In this document: positions 33,338 through 43,500 of the stretch, piece after piece
Layout of the letters: each line of letters opens with the position of its first letter
How positions within the stretch are numbered: the first letter of the stretch is position 1
Source of the DNA: Candidatus Woesearchaeota archaeon
Lineage (GTDB): Archaea; Nanobdellota; Nanobdellia; Woesearchaeales; DSVV01
Direction of reading: 5' to 3'
NCBI GenBank assembly: GCA_016192995.1
Contig: JACPTB010000001.1
Span: 191,110-255,109, forward strand
Length of the DNA: 64,000 nucleotides
The notes under the pieces: model-generated
Told to the model about the DNA's origin: nothing
Database searches by the model: none
The model's input: only the letters and a program-made list of their open reading frames with translations
Made by a program: the position numbers and the translations under genes

Positions 33338-33588
33338 GGCAGTGTAGAAAATCTCGGCATAGCCTCGGTTTTGGCATCAGTTCGGCTTGTTAAGGGTTTA
33401 TTTGGTTGGATTTTTCTCTCTATAAATATAATCCCGACTCCCTCAATAATATAAATCAAGGATTCATAAGTTGGCTTGCGTCTGGGATTATAAGACTTGC
33501 CTATCGGCAAGGAACTCCGAAAAATCCCCATACTTAAACTTGAAGAGCCTCACAAAAAGATGCCAAAAACTACATTTTCTACACTGCC
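33338..33588. mobile_element. 251-bp MITE-like palindromic element with 9-bp target duplication
   Basis: Perfect 15-base terminal inverted repeats (GGCAGTGTAGAAAAT at 33338-33352, complement at 33574-33588) are flanked on both sides by the direct repeat TTTCATTTA (33329-33337 and 33589-33597). Inside are stems 33369-33378/33559-33568 and 33408-33416/33519-33527. An extra hairpin (33427-33435/33484-33492) is absent from the related element at 36923. There is no coding capacity. The duplication shows insertion by a transposase acting in trans. Confidence 0.88.
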
Positions 33589-33633
33589 TTTCATTTAGTA
33601 ATACTTAAATAACAGTTCTTATTTGCTGTTATT

Positions 33634-36600
33634 ATGGTTGCAAAAGTCATTCAAACAACACAAAAAAGAGAGCAAAGAATACAAGAACTTGGCAAGCAAA
33701 TTCTTACTGAAGCACAGCAGCATATTCCTGCATTGCATACTGAAGGCGGGCGGAGAAATGCGTTGTTTGATTTATGCATGCAGGATCAGCAGGCTGCAAC
33801 GCAAATATTTCGTTTTATGGATGTTTTTCCCAGCCTGAAAAATGATGCTATTGTTCCTCATCTCAAAGAATATCTTATTGATACTCACGTTAATCTCGGT
33901 GTGTTAAGTCCGTTAGTCAAGGCAACTAATATTGCGCCGATGGTTGCCATTAAAACAATCAAGCATTTTTCTGAAAACATGGCAAAAAGTTTTATTGCAG
34001 GCAACACCATTGAAGAAGGCGTTGACGCAGTTGCTTCTTTTCCTGTAGGCAGATCATGCACCTTTGACATTGTCGGAGAAATCACGACCAGCAAAGTTGA
34101 TGCTGAAAAATACCTCCATGCCTATTTGCATGCTTTAGATGTTCTTGAAAAAGTCTATGGAAAAAATGCAGTTGATGCATTTGGCAAGCCTAAAATAAAT
34201 CTATCCGTCAAATTATCAGCACTTTACGAACATTTTGATCCTGTTGATCCTGAAGGTACCTCTGAGCATGTTCGAAAGCGTTTGCGTCCTATTTTCAGAA
34301 AAGCACGGTCAATCAGCGCGTTTATTAACTTGGACATGGAACATTTTCAATACAATCGGTTAACTAATAAAATATTCATGGAATTATTAGAAGAGGATGA
34401 ATTCAAGGATTTTGCTCATGCAGGCTGTGTTGTCCAGGCATATCTTACTTCGTCGTCTGATATTTTGGACATGTTGATTGCTTTTGCCAAAAAACGCGGC
34501 ATCCCAATTACGGTCCGTTTAGTCAAAGGCGCTTATTGGGATCATGAAGTTATGCTGGCTTGCCAAAATGGCTGGGAAATACCTGTGTATACTAAGAAAA
34601 AAGATACTGATGCAAATTATGAGCATTTAGCTGAAAAACTTGCTCAGAATAACCACTATGTACGAGGAGCATTTGCAACGCATAATGCGCGGAGTGTTGC
34701 TGTGGTTTTAGCGCTTGTTGAAGAATATAATCTTGATAAAAAATATTGGGAAATACAAAAATTGTATGGTGTTGCTCAGGAGATTGGAACATCGCTGGAA
34801 AAAATGAATGTCCCTGTAAGAGATTATGTTCCCTGCGGAGCATTAGTTCCTGCAATGGGATATTTTGTCAGAAGATTATTGGAAAATTCATCCAATGAAG
34901 CGTTTGTTAGAGGATTGAAAAAGGATTTAGATATTAATGCGTTACTCAAAAATCCAGCCGATACCTCAATTGCATCGTCTCCTCAACATACAGCGCAAAC
35001 TACTTCATCATCATTATCATCATCGTCTTCTAACAATGGTTTTCTCAGCAAAATTAAATCATATTTTTCTTCAGAAGTCTCATCTCACGTAAATAATGTA
35101 AATAATAATCATGTCAATACTACTAAAAAAAGCGAACAAACATCTTCATTCAAAAATTATCCTGCTCCTAATTTTGCTGACCCTGCCTTTTATCAGGAAT
35201 ATACAACAGCATTATCAAAATTCAATCGTAAGAAAGGGATTATTTCACATCGTCTCAAAATTGGCAAGCATTGGGTGGATACTGGCGCTTTTCTACCATC
35301 ATATAATCCTTCATACAAAACAGAGGTTCTTGGAAAAGTAACAAAAGGATCTCGGAAAGAGATTGAATTAGCGCTGCAAGCTGCTGCAGAAGCATTTCAA
35401 ACTTGGAAAAAACTTTCCGCAGAAGAGCGGGCAAACTACCTTTTCAAAACAGCAGATATAATGAGTGAAAAATTACATGAATTAAGCATTTTAATTATGT
35501 ATGAATCAGGTAAAACAGCACGTGAAGCCTATGCTGATGTTGTTGAAGCAATAGATTTTCTTAACTATTATGGCGATCAAATGATAGCACTTGATAAAGA
35601 AGTATTTACCCAATCTATTCCTGGAGAAGACAATACAGCTTTTTGGCAGCCTTGCGGTGTAGCAGCAGTTATTTCACCATGGAATTTTCCTCTTGCAATT
35701 TTAACAGGCATGGTAAGTGCAGCATTGGTTGCCGGCAATACAGTTGTTATGAAACCAGCGTCTGCAACGCCCTTGATTGCAGGAGAATTAATGAGGTTAT
35801 TTGAACAGGCAGGATTACCTGGAGGCGTTTTAAATTTTGTTGTTTGCGACAGCAAAGATGCTGAAGTATTAATTACGTCACCATTAGTTCATTTGATTGC
35901 TTTTACTGGTTCTGAAGATGTCGGCAAATTTATTTATGAAAAAGCATCCCTTGTGAATAAAGATCAAAAACAATTCAAGAATGTGATTATTGAAACCGGC
36001 GGGAAAAATGCGATTATTGTTGATGAGAGCGCAGATCTTGAACAGGCAGTTGTCGGTGTTTTGAAATCAGCATTTGGGTATTCCGGGCAAAAATGTTCCG
36101 CAGCTTCTCGTGTCATAGTGTTCGAAGCAGTCTATGATATTTTTGTTGAAAAATTAAAAAATGCGATTTTAAGCTTGCGCCTTGCAGATTCATGCTTGCC
36201 CGAAGCTGATCTTGGTCCGGTGATTAATGAAGCAGCCTTTTCCCGTATTCTTAGTTTGATCAAACAGGCAGAACAGCAGGGAGGCAAGATTTTAGCTGGC
36301 GGCAAAGCAGATAATTCAAAAGGATATTTTATTCAACCAACGCTTATTGCCATTGAACCAAACAATATTATTGCCCAGGAAGAAATCTTTGGTCCAGTCT
36401 TGGCAGTGCTTAAAGCAAAAAACTTTAATCAAGCATTGGAACTTGCGAATAATACTCGTTATGCATTGACTGGCGGATTATATTCAAGAACACCATCACA
36501 TATTCTACGCGCTAAACATGAGTTTGAAGTAGGCAATCTTTATGTCAACAGGACGATTACTGGCGCTGTTGTTGGCAGGCAGTATTTTGGCGGGTTTAAA

Positions 36601-36726
36601 TTATCCGGTTTAGGATCAAAAGCAGGCGGTCCGGAGTATCTGCCAAGATTCATGCATAGAGTTGTAAGGACTATTAACCAAGACAGATCAGGGCATATTC
36701 CTAATATATTGGAATATGTGAAATAA
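33634..36726 (+). CDS. putA: Bifunctional proline dehydrogenase / delta-1-pyrroline-5-carboxylate dehydrogenase
   Basis: The 1030-residue fusion oxidises proline to glutamate. The N-terminal part (to about 440) is the FAD-dependent proline dehydrogenase barrel: INLDMEHFQY, TVRLVKGAYWD, FATHNARS, and YVPCGALVPAMGYFVRRL ahead of RLLENSSNEAF. A low-complexity Ser/Asn linker (about 447-510) leads to the aldehyde dehydrogenase: FTGSEDVGK, the general base E787 in ETGGKNA, the nucleophile C821 in GQKCSAASR, and EEIFGPVLAV. PutA fusions are mainly bacterial, so acquisition by transfer is likely. The gene lies between the two palindromic elements. Confidence 0.95.
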   Translation: MVAKVIQTTQKREQRIQELGKQILTEAQQHIPALHTEGGRRNALFDLCMQDQQAATQIFRFMDVFPSLKNDAIVPHLKEYLIDTHVNLGVLSPLVKATNIAPMVAIKTIKHFSENMAKSFIAGNTIEEGVDAVASFPVGRSCTFDIVGEITTSKVDAEKYLHAYLHALDVLEKVYGKNAVDAFGKPKINLSVKLSALYEHFDPVDPEGTSEHVRKRLRPIFRKARSISAFINLDMEHFQYNRLTNKIFMELLEEDEFKDFAHAGCVVQAYLTSSSDILDMLIAFAKKRGIPITVRLVKGAYWDHEVMLACQNGWEIPVYTKKKDTDANYEHLAEKLAQNNHYVRGAFATHNARSVAVVLALVEEYNLDKKYWEIQKLYGVAQEIGTSLEKMNVPVRDYVPCGALVPAMGYFVRRLLENSSNEAFVRGLKKDLDINALLKNPADTSIASSPQHTAQTTSSSLSSSSSNNGFLSKIKSYFSSEVSSHVNNVNNNHVNTTKKSEQTSSFKNYPAPNFADPAFYQEYTTALSKFNRKKGIISHRLKIGKHWVDTGAFLPSYNPSYKTEVLGKVTKGSRKEIELALQAAAEAFQTWKKLSAEERANYLFKTADIMSEKLHELSILIMYESGKTAREAYADVVEAIDFLNYYGDQMIALDKEVFTQSIPGEDNTAFWQPCGVAAVISPWNFPLAILTGMVSAALVAGNTVVMKPASATPLIAGELMRLFEQAGLPGGVLNFVVCDSKDAEVLITSPLVHLIAFTGSEDVGKFIYEKASLVNKDQKQFKNVIIETGGKNAIIVDESADLEQAVVGVLKSAFGYSGQKCSAASRVIVFEAVYDIFVEKLKNAILSLRLADSCLPEADLGPVINEAAFSRILSLIKQAEQQGGKILAGGKADNSKGYFIQPTLIAIEPNNIIAQEEIFGPVLAVLKAKNFNQALELANNTRYALTGGLYSRTPSHILRAKHEFEVGNLYVNRTITGAVVGRQYFGGFKLSGLGSKAGGPEYLPRFMHRVVRTINQDRSGHIPNILEYVK

Positions 36727-36765
36727 ACTCAATTGCAAATTATCTTATTTTACTGATTATTCTTT

Positions 36766-36867
36766 TCATAAGGCAGTGTCAATCTCATCAATCCAGTTTT
36801 TTCCAAAATCATATCTTTTTTTAGATTTTTCCAATAATTTCATCGTTTTTTCTTTAGTATTATCCAT
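36766..36867 (-). CDS. 33-residue ORF, possibly a truncated gene
   Basis: A short frame encodes MDNTKEKTMKLLEKSKKRYD and a few more residues, with a good amphipathic, protein-like composition. A perfect dyad AAGTAGTT-TT-AACTACTT lies upstream near 36888-36907. It stops in sequence containing CACTGCC, the same 7 bases as the end of the element at 33588. It may be the N-terminus of a gene cut by an element, or chance. Confidence 0.3.
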   Translation of the reverse strand: MDNTKEKTMKLLEKSKKRYDFGKNWIDEIDTAL

Positions 36868-36922
36868 TTTAACCACTAAAATACAAGTAGTTAAAACTAC
36901 TTTTAAATGTTTTGTTAATCTA

Positions 36923-37080
36923 ATGGGATCTGGTGAAAATCTTTCAGGTTTTAGCGCCAGTTCAGCTTTTGAAGTTTACATCGATTGGATTTTTCTCTCT
37001 GGCACTCCGAAAAATCCTCGATATTCCCTAAGAAGAGCTTCACAATAAGGCGCTAAAACTACATTTTCACCAGAGCCCAT
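36923..37080. repeat. 158-bp palindromic element related to 33338-33588
   Basis: Outer stem 36923-36940/37063-37080 pairs at 17 of 18 positions. The second stem 36948-36958/37049-37059 is perfect. The inner stem GGATTTTTC/GAAAAATCC (36987-36995/37009-37017) is identical in both elements. The stems differ in sequence from the 33338 copy but stay paired. No target duplication is visible. Confidence 0.8.
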
Positions 37081-37124
37081 CACCAATCACAAACTATATA
37101 AACATTTTAATCTAGAATTTCATC

Positions 37125-38078
37125 ATGCTTGATATTATTTCAATAGGCGATGCAACTGAAGATGTGTTCTTGGAATTAGAAGAGGCAAGTCTTCATTGCA
37201 ATAAAGGAACCAAAACCTGCCAAATATGTATGGATTTTGCAACGAAAATACCGGTGAAATCTCTACATAAATTAGTTGGTGGCAATGCAGCGAATCTAGC
37301 TATTGGCGCAAGGCGTTTAGGATTGAAAAGCAGTATGTATCTTGAGCTTGGAAAAGATGAGCAGGGTGAAAAAATACTGCGATCTTTGAAAAAAGATCAT
37401 GTTGATACAACGTATGTTTACCTTAAAAAGAATTATGTGACTAATTATTCAGTTGTTCTTAATAAAGGCGCTGAAAGGACTATTTTAATTTATCATGGTA
37501 AAAGAAAATACAAATTACCTGCCTTGAGCAAAGCGCCATGGGTTTACTTAACGAGTATGGGAAAAGATTGTGAAGCAGTGTATAAGCCGCTGCTGAAGTA
37601 TGTGGAAAAAACAAAAGCAAAGCTAGGATTTAATCCAGGAACACATCAGTTGCGTACAGGACTAAGAAAATTAAAACCATTGCTCAAAGCAAGCACGGTT
37701 GTTTTGCTCAATGTAGAAGAAACCCAATTTCTTTTCAAAGAAAAATCCCGTGATATTAAGAAATTGCTGAAACTTTTGAAATCAACAGGCTGCGGCATAG
37801 CAGTGATCACCGATGGGCCAGCAGGAAGCTATGCTTATGATGGCAGACAAATGTATTATCAAAACATTTATGATGTTCCTGTTGTTGAAAGAACAGGTTG
37901 CGGAGATAGTTACTCAACTGGTTTTATTGCTGCATTGTTTTATGGACATGATATTAAAGAAGCTATGAAATGGGGGACAGTAAATGCAGCTGGAGTTATT
38001 CAACACATTGGGCCTCAGGAAGGATTGTTAACAAAAATACAGCTTCAAACAATGCTGAAGAAAAAACCAAGGTTTTGA
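37125..38078 (+). CDS. PfkB-family carbohydrate kinase
   Basis: The 317-residue sugar kinase has the ribokinase-fold signatures: the N-terminal DIISIGDATEDV strand, GGNAANLAIGARRLG, and the PfkB signature RTGCGDSYSTGFIAA with the catalytic base D261. An N-terminal insertion (about residues 23-40) carries C-x5/6-C-x2-C (CNKGTKTCQIC), an unusual metal-site-like feature in the lid region. The substrate cannot be named; related archaeal enzymes phosphorylate sugars or nucleosides. A TATA-like ACTATATAAAC lies about 30 bases upstream of the ATG. Confidence 0.87.
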   Translation: MLDIISIGDATEDVFLELEEASLHCNKGTKTCQICMDFATKIPVKSLHKLVGGNAANLAIGARRLGLKSSMYLELGKDEQGEKILRSLKKDHVDTTYVYLKKNYVTNYSVVLNKGAERTILIYHGKRKYKLPALSKAPWVYLTSMGKDCEAVYKPLLKYVEKTKAKLGFNPGTHQLRTGLRKLKPLLKASTVVLLNVEETQFLFKEKSRDIKKLLKLLKSTGCGIAVITDGPAGSYAYDGRQMYYQNIYDVPVVERTGCGDSYSTGFIAALFYGHDIKEAMKWGTVNAAGVIQHIGPQEGLLTKIQLQTMLKKKPRF

Positions 38079-38196
38079 CTGTAAAGTAGTTAATCAATAA
38101 CAAAAATTATAATCAACAGTTTCTTTTCTCTGTTTTGAAACGCAAAGTATATAAAGTATTAAGAGCAGTTATTTATAAATATTAAAAAAGAGGGGT

Positions 38197-40488
38197 ATGG
38201 TGACAGCTTTACAGCGATTAGTTGGTAAAGGTATTAAGCTAAATTCTAATCTAAAGGTACATCTCTCTAAAAAAGGACAGATTACTACTTTTATTATTGT
38301 AGGATTGGTAGTTCTTTTTATTGTTTTGCTCGTATTGTATTTAAGTTCAAAATTCAATGTAACTGAAAAACTTTCTTTTGAAAAAAAAGATCAAGTAAGC
38401 GTCTTTGTTGAAAATTGTGTCAGCCAGGTAACTGATGATGCATTAGAAAAACTAGGACAGCAAGCTGGACATCTTTATCTTGACAAATTTGAAATTTATA
38501 CTGCCCAATATGATCCTTTTAATGCTAATGTTTTAAGTTTGGATAATGGCAATAGTTTCTTGCCCTATTGGCTTTATCAACGAAGGAATGGCGTTGATAA
38601 AAGTGAAATGCCTCAATTGTATAAACAGTATAAAGGCGATGATTCCATCCAGGACCAGCTTGAACGATATATTCGAGATGGTGTTGAACAATGCGTCAAT
38701 AATTTTGTCAGCTTTAATAGCAAAGGTATTTTAGTTAATCCAAAAGGAGAGCTTTCTATTGCGGTATTATTTGGTGAAGAAGATGTCCAAGTAAAAGCGG
38801 AATATCCTTTAGAAGTTACTACGCAGAACAACGTTGAAAACGTGAACAGTTTTTCAACAACGAAACAAGTTCGTCTTAAACAAGTTTATGCATTAGCAAG
38901 GAATATTTTGCAGTATGAAACGAATACGGTCTTTTTAGAAGATAATGTTATTGCTCTTGCATCATTATATGGGAGAAATCATGATGCATCGTTTCCTGCA
39001 ATGTATGGCGGGATAGAAGTAAAAGATTGCACTGAAATGGATTTCTGGCTTGTTGAAGATGTCAAAACAAAATTCAAATCAATGCTCCAGCAAAATGTGC
39101 CTTTCTTTAGAGTAGAAAATGCCAAGCCAAATCCTGTTGAAATTTCTATTGTAGAAGAGTCAAATGCAGGCACGAGACAAGTACGGCAGGGAACTTTTAA
39201 AATAGTTTCAGATAAAATCTCCAATAAACAATACCAAGACATTAATGTATGGTTTAATTATGATGAAAGTTACCCTTTCTATCTTTATCTTGGTTCAGGA
39301 GGTGCTGTATTTCCTCAACGATTGCCGGTTGATGCCCTGCTCCTTAACTTTTGCATTTATGAATACAAATTTGTGTATGATCTTACGTTTCCTATGGTTA
39401 TAAGCTTGCAAGATAAAGAATCCTTACTCAAACAAAAACCTTATTATTTTCAATTCCCTGTTCAAACTATTATTAAAGAAAACTATCCGAGAGTAAGGAT
39501 TCTTGATTTGCTCAATCCTGATGCGCAAACACAACCATTAACCTCAGAATGCAGCAGTGGAGGGCAAAGCAATGACCAAACTATTAAAGTGATTGATACA
39601 AAAACAAAAAAACCGATTGAAAAAGCATTAGTCTATTTCCAATGCGGACCTGAATATTTGATGACGTACAAAGAAGATAATTCTGTGGATCAAGCAGTTA
39701 AATTTGCAGACCGATGTTTTATGGGAAATACGAATGCAGAGGGAATTTACCAAGGAAAATTACCATTATGCGGCGGAGGGGCAATGGTAACTATTGATAA
39801 ACAAGACTACGCAACAACAACACAACTTGTTGGAAATGTTCTTGAGGATGCTGAAGTTTCTACACAAATATCGTTGCTTCCTTTGAAAACGTTTACTGTT
39901 GATGTACAGAAATTTTTTGCTGCGCCGCCTTTGACAAAAGGAGAAACTTCAACCTATCAGGGTGTTGTACTTGATGATAATAACAAGGTAGTTGCTTGCA
40001 ATCTCAATCCAAAAATCTCACCTGTTCAAACTAATGAACAAGTCTACATTACTTTAGAACACATAAACACCCTTGGTGGAAGTATTGGAAGAACTGAAGG
40101 GATTTCTTTTGTTCCAGGGCAAGAAACTGCCTTAAAACTTGGCTCGGGACGATATCATGCCGAACTTATGATGCTTCGCCATGAACGTTATCCTGGTGAA
40201 ATGACTTTTAAAAAACATAGCCAGTCCATTAAAATACCAAGTACGATTGCAACAAAGGCAAAGACTATTTATTATCCTGAAGAAGATGTTTTACTGCCTT
40301 CAACAGTTTCTGGCGGCTCAGAATTTACCTTTGAAATTGGAATCTCAGATTTAGACAAAGATAAAATCACGTTTTATGTTATTGACGAAGGCCAGCCAAA
40401 GTATCTTGAACAAATAGGTATAGCTAGCCAACACACTCAAGCATGTTATCAGCTCAATCAAGCTATTATGAAACCACGTATTGGATAA
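38197..40488 (+). CDS. Large secreted/membrane-anchored protein with KGQIT pilin-like N-terminus (paralogue 1)
   Basis: The 763-residue protein has a basic 27-residue leader followed by KKGQITTFIIVGLVVLFIVL, a hydrophobic segment like archaeal type IV pilin (class III) signals. A long ectodomain follows. It is a paralogue of the 47095 gene: both have a Cys shortly after the membrane segment, Q-x-G-x-Y/I-x-L, P-Y/F-W-L/F-Y and Q/S-C-V/I-N-N-F. A carboxypeptidase-regulatory-like or Ig-like module (IKVIDTKTKKPIEKALVYF, about 465-485) is followed by more beta domains. An AGAGGGG ribosome site lies 4 bases before the ATG. First gene of the 17-kb surface operon. Confidence 0.75.
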   Translation: MVTALQRLVGKGIKLNSNLKVHLSKKGQITTFIIVGLVVLFIVLLVLYLSSKFNVTEKLSFEKKDQVSVFVENCVSQVTDDALEKLGQQAGHLYLDKFEIYTAQYDPFNANVLSLDNGNSFLPYWLYQRRNGVDKSEMPQLYKQYKGDDSIQDQLERYIRDGVEQCVNNFVSFNSKGILVNPKGELSIAVLFGEEDVQVKAEYPLEVTTQNNVENVNSFSTTKQVRLKQVYALARNILQYETNTVFLEDNVIALASLYGRNHDASFPAMYGGIEVKDCTEMDFWLVEDVKTKFKSMLQQNVPFFRVENAKPNPVEISIVEESNAGTRQVRQGTFKIVSDKISNKQYQDINVWFNYDESYPFYLYLGSGGAVFPQRLPVDALLLNFCIYEYKFVYDLTFPMVISLQDKESLLKQKPYYFQFPVQTIIKENYPRVRILDLLNPDAQTQPLTSECSSGGQSNDQTIKVIDTKTKKPIEKALVYFQCGPEYLMTYKEDNSVDQAVKFADRCFMGNTNAEGIYQGKLPLCGGGAMVTIDKQDYATTTQLVGNVLEDAEVSTQISLLPLKTFTVDVQKFFAAPPLTKGETSTYQGVVLDDNNKVVACNLNPKISPVQTNEQVYITLEHINTLGGSIGRTEGISFVPGQETALKLGSGRYHAELMMLRHERYPGEMTFKKHSQSIKIPSTIATKAKTIYYPEEDVLLPSTVSGGSEFTFEIGISDLDKDKITFYVIDEGQPKYLEQIGIASQHTQACYQLNQAIMKPRIG

Positions 40489-40500
40489 AAGGATAGAACC

Positions 40501-43500
40501 ATGAATAAAAACTTACATCAAAAATGCGCGTTGTTTATGATTTTGTTAGTGCTTACTATTCCTTATCTTTCAGCAATAACGTATGCTGCTACCGGCTCTT
40601 TGACTAATCTTAATGTAACTGGCAAAGATGGTTTTAGGAATGTTATACGACAAGAGCAGGATAGTGTTCAGGTCGTGGTTGATGCAACTATTCTTAATGT
40701 TGATGGAGTTCCTCTTGAAGTAAAAAAAGAAAATGTTTTTGTTAATTTCAACAAAATTCAAGAGAATGCCAATGATTGTGTATTAGGTGAAGAAAGTATC
40801 TATACTTGTATATATGCTTCTCAGCCTGCTGATTATAAAGCAGCTGTTTTACCTTTAGTCGTCACCTTATTTGATAAGAGTTTCCAGCTTCTTGACAAAA
40901 AAACAGAGCAAATAGTTGTTGATAGCGAGCCGCCATCAGGAAGCGTTTCTGTTAAAGGGAAAATTACTTTGGAAACTGATTTTGAGCTTGCGTATACTGT
41001 TGAAGATACTGCTTGCGACGATCCTGAATGCAAAAGCAAATGTTCAGGTATCGATGTTGTTGAATTGTATGCTGGCAAAGATAAAGATACTCTTCAACTC
41101 GTGCTTACCGAACAAGTTGCTGAAACACAGCAATGCTCTGCTACAAAATCCATTACTACTAACGTTCAGCAACTTGGTTTGCAGACTGGTGATGTCCAGT
41201 TCTGCCTCAAAGCAAGCGATAAATTTGGGAATGTTATGGATGAGCCATCTTGTGTTGTGCAGCCTGTTGATTATCAGGCACCCTCAATTATCAAAGAAAC
41301 ATTTCGTGTTTATGATCCAGCAACAAACGGAATTTTAACCCATAAAAAAAATGTAGCTACTACGGTTGACCTTAAAATCAATATTACTGATGATGTTAGT
41401 AAAATAACTGCAGATAAAGTTACTGCAAATTTTGCAGCGTTTAATCCAGCGCAATCTTTTGTTCAAAAATATAAATCAATTGCTCCAGATACTTGTTTAG
41501 CGCATATTGAAGCTTTATCTGAGTTTGCAATCTACGAATGCACCTGGAAAAACATTGTTATTGCAGCTAGTGATCAGGATACTTATGAAATTAGTATAAC
41601 TGCAAAAGATGATGCAGATAATAAAGCTGAGGAGAAATTTAGTGTAACTATTCCTACTGACAATCAAGGCCCAGCAGTTACTCAATTACAAGCGCAGTAT
41701 GATGGATTTTTGAATCCAACCAATAATACGTTTCTTTTGACGATTGATGAAACCGGTGTTGGCTTGTTTCAGAAAAAAGTTTTTATGGATATTGGCACTA
41801 AAAAAGCGCAAGCATCTGCTTGCGCAAGAGAAGGTAGTTTGTGGAAATGCCTTTTCGATGCAATTCCTCTTTCTGAATCAAGCTTTGTTCACGGCACTCG
41901 CTACCTGGTTCAAGCAGCTGTTGATGACTCGTTTGATGATCTAGGTAATAAATTCATCGGCAATAAATTTAGCAGAGAGTTTCTTTTTGATAATTTAGCT
42001 CCAGACGTAGAAAATGCTACTATTAAACCATTAGGGTCTGATAGAACAGTGCTTGTAGGAACTGGTCAGGATGTAGCATTGCTTACTGCATTTATTGTTG
42101 AGAAAGGCGGCGGAGAAGAAGGAGAAGCAGCTGGCATAGTTGCAGAACGTGCTTTTGCAGATTTCAGCGCTTTTGATTTTACTCAAGGCTTAACACCAGC
42201 AACTGATTGCGTTGAACTTCCAGAACATTTTGCAGCTACTTTTGATAGCAGCAAGGAGCATTTGTACAAATGTACTTGGGAATATGCAGGTCCAATCTCA
42301 GAAAAAAAAGTGAAAGTAAGATTCTTAATTGTTGATAATGCTGGTAATTCAAAATCTCTTGAAGAACAAAAACCTTCAGATGCAATTATTGTTGTAGATT
42401 TTAAAGAAGTAAAACGTGATGTTTGGGAAGATGAGCTGAAAGGAGTATTTCCTTCTGGTAAAACCTATAGTTTAAACAGAAATTTTTTATGGATGTCACA
42501 GCAAGGAACTCCCCTTAGAGCTACTATTGATTTAGGGCAAACTAAAAGCGGGTTTAATAGCCATGTACATGAAATTCTTATTAGTTCTTGTCGAGGCGCA
42601 CCTGGAAGAATTACTAAAGATGAAGGTATGAAAGAATTTGCTGTGCAGGCATTAAACTATCCTGTTGAAAGTGGAAGTTCTTTTGGCAATTCCAAAAGAA
42701 ATATTCTGATTACTATTCCAGTGTTTGATAAAACCATGGTAAAAGATAAAAAAGAATTAACTATTGTTTGTGATGGAACTATCGTCCAAGGAACTTCTAA
42801 AACCTCAGCAATTTTTACACCTAATGAACCATTTAAAGCAACCTTTATCGTAGATTTAGTTGATGATTTATTTTCCCGTCCAGACAATGCTGCCCTTGAC
42901 AGTTTAATCGAAAACAAAAACCATATTGAAAATCTCGAAAGCACGTTAGAAGTGTTTGAGTGGATGACAAAATGGTTGGGTGGAATGTGCACTATTTATG
43001 CTAAAATTATGGCAATTCTCAATAATACCTGTGTTGTAGTGAATGGTTTTACCATGGCATTTGGCAATATTTATCCGCCCTTGTACAGTTCTGATTCACA
43101 ATGTAAATTACAATCTGACTTTTTGAATGATTTATGGTATGGGCATAAAGGAGATCCTAAATTTAAAGGTTTTGGGATGTTTAAAACTGATAAAAAATTA
43201 GCAAGTGTTGGATTCTGGTGTGATGCTTTTATGTGCACACAATGCGATAGAGCATGGAAAGAAATGATTGCTCCTGTTCAAAAGAGCAATGCGCCAGGAT
43301 TTTCTCTTGGATTAAGTAAAATTCCCGGAATGAGCTATGATCCTGAAAAAGTTGGAACAGTTGATGTTCGTGATTTAACCAAAGATCCGTTTGCTGAAAA
43401 ATATGATTTAGCACCGCAAATTACTTTTGATCCTCAGCAAAATCTGATATTTGCAACATTGTGCGCACCTCCGTGTCTGCCAACAATACAAAAATTCCTT

